This document shows positions 34,508 through 46,439 of a DNA stretch of 64,000 bases, one piece after another. Position numbers and translations under genes: made by a program. Below the pieces are notes generated by a model, which had not been told where the DNA came from, made no database searches, and saw only the letters and a list, made by a program, of their open reading frames with translations. Each line of letters opens with the position of its first letter. The stretch's first letter is position 1. The stretch comes from Favolaschia claudopus (taxonomy: Eukaryota; Basidiomycota; Agaricomycetes; Agaricales; Mycenaceae): positions 496,001-560,000 of the forward strand of contig JAWWNJ010000009.1 of NCBI GenBank assembly GCA_037176885.1, in the 5' to 3' direction.

Positions 34508-35536
34508 ATGCTCGCAACCCCCATACGAATATACCGCGAGCGAAGACAATCCGGACGCAGGACCGTTAATATGGCGGAATACCTCACCGCTCCCCCGGAT
34601 GAGATGGACATGGAGGACGACGATGACGAATTCGAGACGATGCTCGACAGGGCGACCATGCCCGTCGAAGGCGTCCGCGTCAACTCTGACCTGTACGACG
34701 CTTATTACCCGTCAAGTTGGCTCTCAGCGACAAGCGCAACCCGCAGGTCTCTCCCGATAGCAGGCCCCCCAACCCCTGCTCTATCCGACGACTCTCAACC
34801 CCCACGCGCTTTATCCCCGCCCCGCGTTCCCACCGTCTGGTCTCTCCCTCCCGCAGCCCCCACCTCGCTCGCGCTCTCCCGCCAGCCCACCGTCCGCCGC
34901 CCGACCCGCTCACGCACGACCGACTTCAATGAGTTCACCGCCCAGCGCCGCTCCAGCACGCGCGGTGGCGACTCGTCGCATCCCACCGACTCCGCCCCGT
35001 CGGAGGAGCCCCCCTGGGTCCGTTCCTCCGCCTCCCGCTCCACGCGGCGGTTCTTCCCCTTCAGCCACCAAGCGCGGCGGCACGACTTGGCTTTATATCG
35101 GAACGCACTCGGCGGCGGCACGCCAGGCGAAGGAAGTAGTTCGGCGGGCGAGCTCTCTGACGAGGCGCTCTATGGGCCCGAGGCGTCCGCATCCACATCC
35201 ACATCGTTCTTCCCGCCATCGCCGCTCCCGCCCGCCGCGACTATGCCGGACGTGACGAGCGAAGAGCGCATGACGAGCAGCGCGGGGCCAAGACTGAGGC
35301 GGGGCGGCGTAAGGCCCCCCGAGTCGTTGCTGTTTGAGCGGGTATCGCCTGGGACTGTTGTTGTCGTCCCGCGGTCGCCTCCCGGTGCCGATGCTGATGA
35401 AGGAGCAAATACAACTTCAACTCCAGAATACTTTTCCGCAGGGCTGGCTGAGCAGGTGGTGGCTGAAGCTGATTCGTATCCGACACCGGGGTCGCCTGTT
35501 ATACCAGAGCCTGGGGCTCCTGAAGATCTCGTTTGA
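34508..35536 (+). CDS. Hypothetical proline/serine-rich, probably disordered protein
   Basis: A single long open frame with two candidate starts, ATG 34508 (MLATPIRIYRERRQSGRR) and ATG 34571 (MAEYLTAPPDEMDMEDDDDE). The frame stays open upstream to 34286 with helical-looking sequence (QCQELAERRLRSSNSPGDRR), so a 5' exon may be missing. An acidic patch (DMEDDDDEFETM) is followed by roughly 300 residues rich in Pro, Ser, Thr, Ala and Arg, with little predicted order. I see no catalytic motif, signal peptide or membrane segment, and I recognise no family. GC content in the middle is clearly higher than in neighbouring genes. That it is a real gene rests on ORF length and codon character. Confidence 0.55.
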   Translation: MLATPIRIYRERRQSGRRTVNMAEYLTAPPDEMDMEDDDDEFETMLDRATMPVEGVRVNSDLYDAYYPSSWLSATSATRRSLPIAGPPTPALSDDSQPPRALSPPRVPTVWSLPPAAPTSLALSRQPTVRRPTRSRTTDFNEFTAQRRSSTRGGDSSHPTDSAPSEEPPWVRSSASRSTRRFFPFSHQARRHDLALYRNALGGGTPGEGSSSAGELSDEALYGPEASASTSTSFFPPSPLPPAATMPDVTSEERMTSSAGPRLRRGGVRPPESLLFERVSPGTVVVVPRSPPGADADEGANTTSTPEYFSAGLAEQVVAEADSYPTPGSPVIPEPGAPEDLV

Positions 35537-35939
35537 GGTTCGAAGATCTTGTTTGATCTGAAATTAGGTCAAGAGGAAGAGGATTAAAAATCGCTTCAGC
35601 TGCATGCTTGGGGCGCAAGCTGCATTGAGTTGAAGAGTCTTGTATTGTAGGATAACAATTTTTTTTTCTATCGGTTTGTACGTACATTGACATATCTATG
35701 GACTAAAATGTAGAGTACCAGTTGCCCACTTTGATTGATTTTCGAGAGGGTGTGCGTTGAGCCTTAGTCTTGAGGATGAGGATATCGGGCAGCCGACTTT
35801 CAACTAACGAATGCAAATTTACGCCTAACGCGCATGTGCACTGCTTGTTTCGAAAGTTTTAATTCCATCCAAATTCGTGGGATACTTACCCAGTGTATAA
35901 AAATCGTACAAAAAAAATCTACATTTCATCATCTCATGC
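35537..35939. other. Intergenic region between convergent genes
   Basis: 3' flanks of the disordered protein gene and the RING ligase gene. AT-rich. No gene recognised. Confidence 0.45.
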
Positions 35940-38481
35940 TCATGGAATAAAGATCCTCGAATACCCCTCCACCAACTGCCTACAGCAGGGACACCGATGT
36001 TTGCTGCTGGACGCGCGGGAGGCGAGGACTTCGCGGCAGCCGTCGCACATTGAGAGGCAGCTGGAATGCAAGGCAAGCAGTTTGAGTTAGTTGATTAGAC
36101 GAGAATAGACTGAATAAAAGCGGGCTTGGATGTGGATGTGGATTCACTCACCGACAGGGCCAGCAGATGATTTCTCTTGTTTCGCAGGTGCAGATGACGC
36201 AGTTTCTGCGGACCTCGTCCATTGGTTGTGGTTGGGTGGGGGTGTGGGTATGGATTGGAGGTGCTGGTGCTACTATAAACACAAGTCAGTTCGGTACGAC
36301 TTTGGTGCACTGGAAACAACGACTTACCGAGTTGTGTAGCCTCAGGTGCATCCAACAGCGACCCATATCGCCGTCTCGTGAGGGGTGAACCCTCGTCCCG
36401 CGTCATATGCGCTAATAAGACAGGTGCGGGCGTCGTTGCGCCGAGGTCAGCGTAGAGGTCGACCGCCTCGGCATCGCCGAGCAGATCGCGTTCCGTTCCC
36501 TCCTCCCCTTCTTCTTCATCCTCATCCTCAGATTCGGCGGAGCTGGGGCCCAAATCCCATCCCTGCGCTGAATTGTGGTTATGCCCGTCGTCGTCGTCGC
36601 TGATTTCCTCTTGTCGCAAGAAGCGATCATACACTTCATCTCCTTCTTGATCGTCGCCGATATCCTGCTCCTCCTCTTCGTCCTCGATAATGATTTCATC
36701 ATCCTCAATGCCCTGCCCACCAGCCAAATTCTCCCCCAGTTGTTGTCGCTGGGGGTGATGATGATGATGCCCTCCCAAACCTTTACTCCACCCAGTAACA
36801 TGCGTCCAAAACCCACTAAACAGCCCATTCCCCACCTCATACACAACGCACAAAAACCGCCACGCCTCCTTCATCCACCGCCAATTGATCAGGTCGGGGC
36901 TGAACACGAAAAACCGCGACGAGGAATTCGACCCTGCACCGCCGTCGACTGCGCGCACCTCGTTGCTGAGGCCGCGCCGGCGTTTGCGGGTGGGACCACC
37001 TACAGGGCCGAAGCCGTTGGAGATGTGGAGGACGCCGGTGGGCCCCAGGCGCGCGGTGCCGTATTCGGGGTAGCGTGAGGCGAGGGGCGGGGCGTGGATT
37101 GTGGGCATTTCGTTGCCTAGCCCGCGGAGGCCGGTTGCTTCGAGGGAGGCGGTGCCGACGCGGAGGAGGACGACGCCCCTTTGGTGTGGGTCAGTGACAC
37201 GTCAGGGAAAGTGAAAGAGAGAGAGACACACCAGTCCTCATCGTATGGCGGCGCCCACGCCCATCCGCCGTTGATGTTGGACCCTGAGAGACCGAGGCCG
37301 AGGAGGGGGCGCGCTACGCGCCCGGTGAGGATAAGTTGGGTGAGGGCGTTGAGGATGATGGTGAGTGCGATGGTGAGCAGGAGGAGGGTCTCGAAGGTGT
37401 TGGGGACGTAGTTTAGCAGCGGGAAGGAGGCGGAGCCGGTCGGGTGTGAGTAAAGTACGGTTGGTGCAGCAGGAGGCGGGACGCGTCCGAGAGGAGGAGG
37501 AGTAGGTGCAGGAAACGAGGTGCCCATGTTCAACGGCACTGGTGTCGCTGGGGCGTGCCAATGAGTCGTGAGAGGCAACTTGAGTTTGGGCTGTTGTGGG
37601 TTGGGTGATAATGGAGTGTTGGTGGAGGGGCAATAATAATGGGAGTATAAGGTTAAGTGGAAGTGAAGCAGGGAGAGCATGGATGATAATGCGGTTGGGA
37701 AGAGGCGGTGATTGGACCATCGTTTGCGGATGGAAAGAATGTGGAATATGGTCAGCTGGAGAAGTGGGACCGCTATTGTGACGATGACGTGCTTGTCGGG
37801 ACGGGAGGGGAGAGATGGAGGCTTGTAGACGTGGGTGATCGGAGAGGAATATATGTGTAGTAGAAAACTATAACCGATCTGCATTGAAGTCAGATACAGA
37901 CTTCTACAGTAGACACTTGTAGAACACCCACCAGATTGAAGGGGGAGGTATTTGCGCTCATATGTATCAGCCCCAGACCGCTACCGTCAAGACCACGAAT
38001 GAACGCTTCCACTGAAAAGGCTGCGCAGATTGAACAAAAAGTTCTCCAGCAAACCTGATGCATCTCTAAGCGTGAGACCCATTCTCCTAAAGAGTGGATG
38101 TATCCCGATTCTGTAGCGGGATAGAAGTCCGATGTTTGTAGCAGAATGACCGCCCATGTTACCAACATCTTGCAGAGGAAGTAGAGGGTTGGAAGATGAA
38201 ATGCCAGACGAGTGGATGTTTTATTCAGGTCGAGCGGCAGAACAGATCCATAAAGTCGCCGGACAGTGCTATAAGCAAAAAATCGACGGGAAATCTGGCG
38301 ATGAAGCTGATGCGAAGGGCTTGACGTCCGGGGTGGTACGACTATATTCTGAATACGGTGCAACAGGACGCCCTATAGCAAGTTGATGCTAGAGTTAAAT
38401 ATTTCGCAGATAAGCACACACCAGTAATACTAGACCGAGCATATAGCCTGATAGAAAGAATCCATAAGGCCCAGGAAACAT
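35940..38481 (-). CDS. Multi-spanning membrane RING E3 ubiquitin ligase, Asi1/Asi3-like
   Basis: The C-terminal RING is clear: NCVICTCETREIICWPCR / CLSMCDGCREVLASR, then KHRCPCCRQLVEGYSRIFIP, split by an intron at 36.07-36.16 kb. It resembles the C-terminal RING of Asi-type ligases, which act in quality control at the yeast inner nuclear membrane. The N-terminal half has several hydrophobic spans: GPYGFFLSGYMLGLVLL joined to GVLLHRIQNIVVPPRTSS, YFLCKMLVTWAVILLQ and FETLLLLTIALTIILNALTQ. A long acidic linker (IIIEDEEEEQDIGDDQEGDE and ESEDEDEEEGEEGTE) precedes the RING. The frame carries W/GVVLLRVGT across the 37.19 kb intron. The start is uncertain: ATG 38481 is the first in-frame Met, but the frame is open further upstream to about 38.8 kb without ATG. 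Confidence 0.72.
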
Positions 38482-38834
38482 ATTGGTGGTGCCATTGTTG
38501 GTCAAGAGTGCATTAGACTTGGCCCTACCGGCCCCAGAGGTTGGGATTGTCGAAACAGCATCAAGAAACAAGAAATCATCAGCCTTTCGAATACGAGCGA
38601 GTAGACGAGAAGGCAGGGAGATCAGCGAGGTGAAGTTGAGTGAAATATTGTACGAGGACGAATGGAAAGTTGTGGGTTCCGGGGTCAAGGGCTGGACGGC
38701 GGCGGCCGCCTGGCCGGTGATGGACTTCCACAGCGCCACGACGACGAAGTAATGGCCCCCTGCAGAGTATAGACAGCAGTGAGGCCCTGTGAGGGCCAAT
38801 ATCAGGCAATATCGAGGATTTGGTCAGGCCAACG

Positions 38835-39990
38835 ATGTCATCAACAGCGGCCGAGAACAAATTCTGTCGCCGCGGCAAATCCCGCGGCACCATAACAAGC
38901 GTCAACCCAAGTTTTGATGGGACAACTGGGTTATTCTCTCCCGCCATGTCCACCGTCGGCGCCAATGACTTGCAGATTCGCCCAAAGTACAAGAATCTCC
39001 TCGATGCTTCCTATAAACCATTTAAATTTGCCCAGTTACCCCTCGAACTCTGGTGAGCGAGATCTAATTATACATCATGATATTCTAACCTCGCTCTTCG
39101 TATCTCCAGCCTTCGTATCTTGAACTTGGCAACAGCTGCATCCCAGGGCACATACCGTTCTCTTTTGCTCATCAACAAAAGAATCACAGAACTCATTCGC
39201 AGCGAGAAGATGCTTGAGGGGGTCTCAGTCATCCTCACCAAGGAACAGCAGCTGTATGCATTCGAGGCGTTTTTGGCGATGCGTCCCGAATACGTCGATC
39301 AGATTCGCGCGTTATGGACCATTTGCCCTGGGGCTGTTCGTCGCGTCGTGCGCGTCTCCGTTTCCATCATCAACACTTGCACCAACGTCCGCTCGCTCGC
39401 CTGCTACCCCCTCGTACTTCTCGAATCCGTCTGTCGTGGTGCCGTGTTCAAGCACACAAAATGTGTGGAGCTCACTCTTATTGAATTCCGAGTATGCCTT
39501 CATTTCTGCAGACGTTCCGTGTAATTGACAATCACCCTCTTCCAAGGTAACATGGTCGACCTTCATGGATTCGTCCCTCAATGGAGCCAAATTTTTCAAC
39601 CAACTCGAACATCTACACTTCATCGGAGCATTCGAGTATACAGGATGGGCCGCGAACTGGGCGATGATACCCCAATTCGACAACCTCAATCGCATATCCA
39701 TCGCAATGGGATCATACAGTCAGATTCAGCCCACCCTCTTCAACAAAGTCATTAAATCCCCTAAACTCAAACAAGTCGTCGTCACCACCCGTCTTCACGG
39801 CGACGAGCAACAAGCGCTCCAGGACGCCGTGCAGCAGATCGATCACCGCTTCAGCGTTATACATCGTCGCCGCCGCTGGAAAGAGACCAATTTGTGGCAC
39901 GAGGGGTTGCACGATCCGGACAGATTTTGGAAGCAGGCCACAGCCGAGAAGGATTTGCCTCCTGTGCCGCGTCCTACTACTACGACCTAA
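38835..39990 (+). CDS. F-box-like protein, copy 2 of an inverted paralogue pair
   Basis: This is a paralogue of the minus-strand gene at 32493-33640 with the same exon plan. FKFAQLPLELC/LRILNLAT is interrupted by an intron at the same place (donor GTGAGC). TYRSLLLINKRITELIRSEK, QIRALWTICPG and HTKCVELTLIEFR are followed by a second intron at the matching site; its donor is GTATGC, where copy 1 uses GC. VTWSTFMDSSLNGAKFFNQ and the C-terminal block IHRRRRWKETNLWHEGL / PDRFWKQATAEKDLPPVP complete it. Candidate starts are ATG 38835 and ATG 38946; the second gives an N-terminus closer in length to copy 1. The function is unknown; SCF substrate recruitment is only an inference. Confidence 0.74.
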
Positions 39991-40571
39991 TGTTCCACGC
40001 ACCACACGAACCCGAACTCGCGCGCAACCCAGCATTCAGACCAGTTTGAATCTCCGGTATTCTTATACATAATTCTTGTGATTGACTTGTGTGGTTTCAG
40101 TTTTTGCATACCTCTGGATTTGTGCCTCCATCTTAATATATCTACCACTGTACCAGTTGGCATGCGGGTGCATAATTTACGACCCGTGAACACGACGCGC
40201 GATGTCCCCCTTCTCTGTACGTTTGAAGTTGCGAGATGTCTGCGGAGATTGAGATCTTCTGTTGTTAAATCCAGCAAACAAGGTGTCGGGAAAATGTGGA
40301 TTTCAAATGAAGGTAAAAACGGGCGATGTAAATTGAGATCCACACCTGGTCCTCTTTACCTATCCTTGTAATTTCCTTGCTTCCGTTCTATTTTTCTGTC
40401 GCATAAAAGTAGAATCGGCTCAAACCGGCGTCATTGAGCGTCATTTGTGCGTGCCCGATTAGGAAGGTGACTCTAACTTTTGTGTTGTAAACCTCCGCCA
40501 AGACGCACCACGACGACCCCGACGACGATAGCAAGCCCACCCGTCAGCTCCCCGCGAACCAGCGGGGCAGT
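39991..40571. other. Intergenic region, promoter of the carrier gene
   Basis: No independent gene. The last 75 bp before ATG 40572 are open in the same frame as the carrier (KTHHDDPDDDSKPTRQLP), so an additional 5' exon is possible. Confidence 0.45.
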
Positions 40572-41881
40572 ATGCAGCAGTCTCGGCCAAAATGGTCTGC
40601 TCGCAGCATGATAGGTCAGCCCGTCAGCTCACTTCCAGACATCGGGAGAATTGAAACGTGAGATCGCTATACCTTAAGCTGGCGCGGGTGGTGGCCTCAT
40701 CGCTAGCGTGGCGACCTGCCCGCTCGACGTCGTGAAGACGAAGCTACAGGCGCAGAGGTCGGTCCGTGGGCACTATGGATACGAAGGAATTTTAGGCAAG
40801 CGTTGTTTCGTTTTCGAGCTCCGGACGTATCGGGTTGACCTTCACTATGTACCAGACACCATAAAGGCTATCGCGAAACACGACGGTTTACGGGGTTTCT
40901 ATCGTGGCCTGGGTCCAACGATACTAGGATATCTGCCGACCTGGGCCATATATTTTTCTGTGTACGATGGAATCAAGACCGCCTTCGGAGAAGCGCCGTT
41001 GGGGGCACAGGACAGATTATATCCCGCTGCTCAAGTGAAGGGCTACCAACCCGTAATGCGCGAACACCCCTGGTCTCTCCACATTCTCTCCGCAATGGCC
41101 GCCGGCGCTACCAGCACTATCTGTACAAATCCGCTATGGGTAATCAAAACACGATTCATGGTGCGGTAACAAGTCCTTTCTCTCCGTCTCCACGCATGCA
41201 ACGAATCGCTCATTCCGCGTTCCGCATCCTCCCTCGCCTCGTGCCACCAACAGACACAATCCCGGACCGAATTGCGATATAAGCACACATTAGATGCGGC
41301 GCTTACTATATATCGGTCAGAGGGCCTGAGCGCGTTTTATCGCGGGCTCGTTCCCAGTCTCCTTGGCATAACCCACGTCGCCGTCCAATTCCCGCTATAT
41401 GAACAGCTCAAGGTCTGGGCGCGTACGTTTTCTTCCCCCGCTCGTGTGCTGCACCTTCGATTGACGTGTTCATGTTGTGCAGACGCGGGTACCCCAGGTC
41501 CGCTATCCAACCAGTCGATCCTCCTCTGCTCTGCGGTAGCGAAGATGACGGCGTCCGTCGTGACCTATCCGCACGAGGTCGTCCGGACACGGCTACAAAC
41601 CCAACGACGGCCACTGGTTGGAGAGTCGTCGGATGGGATTCTTAATCGCATGGACAGAGGAGGCTTTGTGCAGACTACGAAACAGCTCATCCGCATGGAG
41701 GGTTGGAAGAGTCTGTACAAGGGGCTGTCCGTGAATCTTTTTCGCACTGTTCCTAACAGCGCGGTCACCATGCTAACGTTTGTACCACTGTACTTGGGTT
41801 TGGAGTCGTTTACTGACTGGTCGTTTCCGCGTTTTTAGATATGAGTTGCTGATGCGTCACCTCTACCGGACACCACCATGA
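40572..41881 (+). CDS. Mitochondrial carrier (SLC25), NAD+/pyrimidine-nucleotide branch (Yia6/Yea6/Rim2-like)
   Basis: An inner-membrane solute carrier with the three-fold repeat. Exon 1 (40572-40614) encodes a short lead MQQSRPKWSARSMI; exon 2 begins AGAGGGLIASVATCPLDVVK. The three signature motifs are PLDVVKTK, PLWVIKTR and PHEVVRTR. GLGPTILGYLPTWAIYFSVY is typical of nucleotide carriers of the NAD+/pyrimidine branch. GLVPSLLGITHVAVQFPLYE and the last repeat SLYKGLSVNLFRTVPNSAVTM follow. The last intron (GTTTGT...TTTTAG) gives MLTYELLMRHLYRTPP before the stop at 41881. Five or six exons in all. The transported substrate cannot be fixed by eye. Confidence 0.87.
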
Positions 41882-42627
41882 TAATTCACGCATTTTAGAG
41901 CTGTTGTACACTTATTCGCTTTCCTTAAAATTTTTCTTCGTTTCTCGTATTGCTGACAATAATTCAAACCACTGCGACACTGGTGCCGTGCATCCTATTC
42001 CCTGATCCTCAATCGCTGGTCGTCGTCAAAGCATTTCAATTGCTACTAGTCATAACTTGCAAGCAAGCCCGCGCGCGGGAGCTAATTTCCCCTGGGCATG
42101 CCCGAGGTGTTCGATCAACCCATAAACCCTGACGTATGTAGGTGGTGGTAGTACGTACAAACGAGTGTGGGACGAGGTGCGCACTGACGCTCGAGTTGGA
42201 GATTGGATGGTTGGATGGATGCATGTAAGCTAAGCAAGTCGACGGAAAACGACCATGTGAAGAAAGAAAGGGCGAGGGGTTGATGTACAAGGTATGGATG
42301 GGATGGGTTGGAGTGGGTAATAGATGTAGTAGAATTGAGAGAACAAACGAGTGGATGCGAAGCTAGTGGGGTGTGCAGTTCGCGCGGTGCGGAGGGGAGC
42401 CAAGCCACGAGATCTGGGGCAATAAGGGTAATATTTCAGGTGCTGAACAGAGGTCCGTGGTGTGATTGCGAAGAAATGGAGATGGTGGGATAAGTAAGAC
42501 ATGGGAGGGTAAAAAGGAACTATATAATGTCAAGGGAACTGTAAAGATACAAACCCGTCACAAACCAAGGGAAGAGAAACAACGAAGGGTGTAGGATAGA
42601 GGAAAAGTCGACAGACAGAGAGAGAGA
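41882..42627. other. Intergenic region between convergent genes
   Basis: 3' flanks of the carrier and the single-pass membrane protein genes. No gene recognised; short GGATGG/GGTTGG repeats near 42207-42320 are low complexity. Confidence 0.45.
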
Positions 42628-44083
42628 TCAGCGCGGGTTGTCGTGTGCTGTGTCTCCGCTGTCGCTCACTGTCTCCACTGTGACGCCTCGTGAAGAGCCT
42701 ACACTCCGTATATCTCTGCCCTCGTCGGCCAACTCGCGGTTCAAGAGCTCCTCTTCGTTGGCTTTCGGATTGTCATTCTCAGGACTCTCGCCCTCCTCGA
42801 CAGGTCTCCCAGCAAAGTCAGGTTTCCGCAGAGCCTTCCTGAACGCATCCGCCATGATAGCAGCATCCGCGCCCGAAAATGGCCCGGGGTCGCCGGCACT
42901 ACCCGCTCTTGATATCGTCGAGGCACCGTCGGGCGAAACGACGCTAGGAGCGGCGCCGCCGTGTGAAGTCGCGGTGCTGGCGTGCCGCCCGGGGATGGCA
43001 GCGCCAGCAAGGAGGGGGGATGCGGGGGAATTGGCGGCGTTGGCCATCATGGGGGAGCTGGAGCCCATCGAGTTCCGGTTTGAGTTATCGGCATTCCGTC
43101 GGCGCATCCGCCGTAGTATGAAGAAGGCGAGCACACATGTGGTGGCGATGGCGAGGAACCCGAGGACAACGATCACGGCGATGGCCCAGTGGGGGAAGCC
43201 GGAGGAGCTGCTGGAACCCTGGACACCGGCGGTCGGGCTGGTGCCGCTGCTGCCTGATGTCCGTGGGGAGAGTGTTGAACCGGTCGTGGTGGCCAGTGCT
43301 GTTGCAGTGGCCGAGGACGCTGCAGCCGCCGACGCAGACGAGGCGATGACGGAATCAGCGAATGTTGTTTCTGGTGTGGTTGAGCATAATGGGAAAACGT
43401 AAAATGACGGGATGATACGCACGGACTGCTTGGAAGGTTGCCTGAGGCTTCTGCGTGCCATCATCCAATGATTGGTCGCTCCGTGACATTATCCAGAAAA
43501 AAGGATACGAGATGTTCTGGCCGTCCCAATTTGCGCCTCTGTTGCCCCACCACGAATCGTTGACCTGGGCGGTGATGGAGCCAGCCTGCCCTTGGGGGTT
43601 TAATACGTTGCGGAAGAAGAGGATTTGTTCGAGCGAGTCGCCGTGGAAAAGGTATATGTTGACACGATTCGTTTGAGTGAATTCCGGGAGGTTCGAGTTC
43701 CCTGGAGAGCGATGAGATGGTTGGTTTATGATGAATAAGGCGCGAGGACGCACAGACAAAAGTAGCCCATTGGTGCTGGGCTATGACGGTGTTGGATGTA
43801 GGAAAGCACGACACGACATCGTTGCCCGAGTTGACTTCGCAATTGGTCTTTGCGGTTGCTGGTGTGGTGTCAGATGGCGAAAGGAAAGGGAGTTTGGGAG
43901 ATACAGACCAACGGCAGCCTGGTCTGCTACGACTTGTCTTGCAGCGATTTTTGAAGTGCTAGCACCGCGGAGTTCTTGGGGAGGATGGTGTGTGCGCCTC
44001 CGCTTGGGAAGACGAGGGGGTGGAGAGTCGGTGTCGGGAGTCTGCTCGGGCCAGAGAGCGTTTTGGGAGGGAGTAGCGGCCAT
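42628..44083 (-). CDS. Single-pass cell-surface protein with Kre9-like extracellular domain, function unknown
   Basis: The spliced protein contains TNCEVNSGNDVVSCFPTSNT, then QHQWATFVWNSNLPEFTQTN. The intron with donor GTGCGT gives W at the join. RVNIYLFHGDSLEQILFFRN, ITAQVNDSWWGNRGANWDG and NISYPFFWIMSRSDQS follow. This beta-rich pattern recalls Kre9/KNH-type (Ser-Thr-rich membrane protein) domains, but weakly. A Ser/Ala/Thr-rich stalk precedes a transmembrane segment (WAIAVIVVLGFLAIATTCVLA) and a basic stop-transfer RRMRRR. The cytoplasmic tail is Ser/Pro-rich and acidic at the end (ANEEELLNRELADEGRD). The ATG at 44083 gives an N-terminus without a signal peptide, so the true 5' exon may lie elsewhere. 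A sensor or wall-linked role is inference only. Confidence 0.65.
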
Positions 44084-45188
44084 AAGGAAGTGTGGGAGTC
44101 TAATGGAGGAAGTTGAAGGGCGTAGAGAGATGAAATTAGGGCTACGAGGATCTCAATCGCATTATCCGGTGGACGCGGGAGTCGAGGATGGGGCCGAAAG
44201 GCACGTCGACGTCGCGAGAGACAGCGTAGTCGAGTCCACCAACGGTCGACGCTCGGAGTAGGGAGAGAGTAACAAACCACAACAAATCACGAAATTCAAA
44301 GTAACTCTAAAAATCTATCTTTTTTTATTATAATAAGTACCAAGAGGTAGGCGGCAATTCCCGCGGGCACACAGACCTCCTTGACAGTACCCCCAAAAAA
44401 GGCAGCTGTCATTGATGGCCCACTTTTTAGGCGGTGAAGTATCGACTCGGTTATGGGGACCGCCGGTCATACTATATTGCTCTGGAATTTCGTCTACCCT
44501 CCCATTTTATTATCTTCTTCACACTTCTGTGTATTCAGAATAGTGCCTTTTACCTTGAACGTCGTACAATAAGAGGAATGATATATTGATGGTGAAGTAA
44601 AAAGCCATGACAAACTGACCTCGTCCGAGGACCCCGCCAAGTCCGACTTCGTCCGAAATGGATGGAGTGCGGATGCACGGACCGTTTGTATTCAAATGAT
44701 CCGGACCCTCCCTCCCTCCCTTGGGGGCACAGCATGTCAAAACTTCGAGAGGTTGATGTCGGAAACTTTATTCCCGCGCACCTCTTGATAAGTACATAAC
44801 GAAGCCTGTCTACCCCTTCCCGAACGTCCTGGCCCTCCAGAACCCATTTTTTTCACGAGTTTTTCAACGTCGTTCTCGACGTACCAGGCACAGTTATGCC
44901 GTCATAAGTAAGAAAAAAAGCATCCGACACGCTGATTTCATCGTGGGTGGGCGGCGGCATGGGTCTCGTTGTGGAGTGTGCGCGGATTGCGGTATGTGAG
45001 CGTCATGTCGTCCCTTCTTTTTTCCAATGCTGCCAAGGACTTGAAACATATCTTCCCGTTTAGGATCGCGGTGACCGACGCGGTCAGATGGAACGGTCAA
45101 TGCTTCCATGTGCACTGTCGAGACCCGATAAACAGATGCGTTGCCTAGATCTGCCCCCGACGGGCCGGAGAATTTGGATGTAGCGTCT
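44084..45188. other. Intergenic region left of the transposon array
   Basis: About 1.1 kb without a convincing gene; short frames here have no family features. It contains the upstream region of the minus-strand surface-protein gene and the left flank of the repeat array. Confidence 0.5.
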
Positions 45189-45196
45189 TTTTCAAG
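45189..45196. repeat. Left 8-bp target-site duplication (TTTTCAAG)
   Basis: TTTTCAAG directly precedes the first repeat unit. The identical octamer directly follows the last unit at 48920-48927. Perfect 8-bp duplications are typical of hAT-superfamily insertions. Confidence 0.75.
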
Positions 45197-46433
45197 GGCC
45201 CATGTCCCATGTCGGTGGAGACGAGTGAAAAAAGCGAAAAGAAAAGAAGGGAAAAAAGAGAAAAAAAGAGGGAAAAAGGGAGAGAGTTCAGTAGCTTACC
45301 GGGATTGTGTACCGTCGATTTCTAGGGCGCAAAGGCTCGTTAAATGCAGCGCGGCGGCAAATCAAGAATAAGACCCAAGCCTCGGCTGTCTTGATATTGA
45401 TTGATTTCCTGGCCCAAGTCCAAACGAAGGCATTTGCCTCCAATGGACTAGGGTCCAGCGAATGAAAATCAAACGATTCATCTTATCGTTATCGCGTCAA
45501 CGGCACGTTATCCACACGTGTTTTGCGGCCAATCAAATCTCTGGGTTCTCTCCTTGCTGTCGACTTCGTACTCTCTTGTTGAACTTCGGGTCGCGCTGCC
45601 TTTCTCTTCCTTTACTTGTCATTATTGACTCATAGCATGTTCTGCTATTCTTCTATCGAGAAAATTCCCACTGCTTCAATTTGGCTTCAATCTTAACCAT
45701 TGTTGAAGACGGAATCACTTGTCAGTTGACCGTTTAATAAACCGATACTTGCGCCTCTCATATTCGAAAATCAGTCACGGCGCATGCTGTGTCTGCCTTG
45801 CTGTCTCAACCTCTGTTCAGCCCTCTCAAGAGACTTGTACTGTTTAAAACTGGGTTTGTGCTTCATCACTGTTTACAGATTACTTATATTTTTCTATTCA
45901 AATGGCATCTCATTCTACGCTTCTCCTGTTAATCTAGGTGTCTAAACTATGTACTCCTGTGCGCTTTAAACCTTGCAGTCAAGCCGCAGTTGGAATCCAA
46001 CTGTGTGAATGATTACATGTACTGATCATAATATTGAACTTCAACTGCAAGGCTGAGATTTCCAAGGCTTCTATACATTGCAGCATATCTTAGGTTCTCC
46101 ATCAGGAGACTCAACACCCTTATTGACCGTATCTGGAATTTCATTGCGACGATTTTCGGCTCAGGAATGGGATTGTTGTTCCTGAGGGCCGAAGAAAAAG
46201 ATAAATGTTATTGTTTTAAAATCAAGCAGCACCAATTGAATCTTCTGCAGATACTAGTATCATACAAGCCTGAATTACCGAAAGACAAGCAGCAAACTGG
46301 CGCGCACATTGGTTGCCAAATGCATCGCCGAGGCTCGGGGCTCGCGCAATCACGGCATTTTGCGCGGGACCTGATCCTTTGATCCGATCAAGGACCCAAG
46401 TGACTTGGGCTCAACTGGCATGGGTCATGAGCC
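45197..46433. repeat. Repeat unit 1 (1237 bp)
   Basis: First copy. It begins with the GGCCCATG terminal repeat. A purine-only run (A/G, about 60 bp) lies near 45227-45285. Near the right end is a short palindrome CCCAAGTGACTTGGG, plus inverted arms CGCGCAA/TTGCGCG around 46344-46367. Confidence 0.8.
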
Positions 46434-46439
46434 TTTTCA

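Noticed and set aside
34680..35486. Minus-strand and alternative-frame long ORFs over the disordered protein gene
   Set aside because: High GC content leaves all frames open here. The plus frame has the longest run and a sensible acidic N-terminus.
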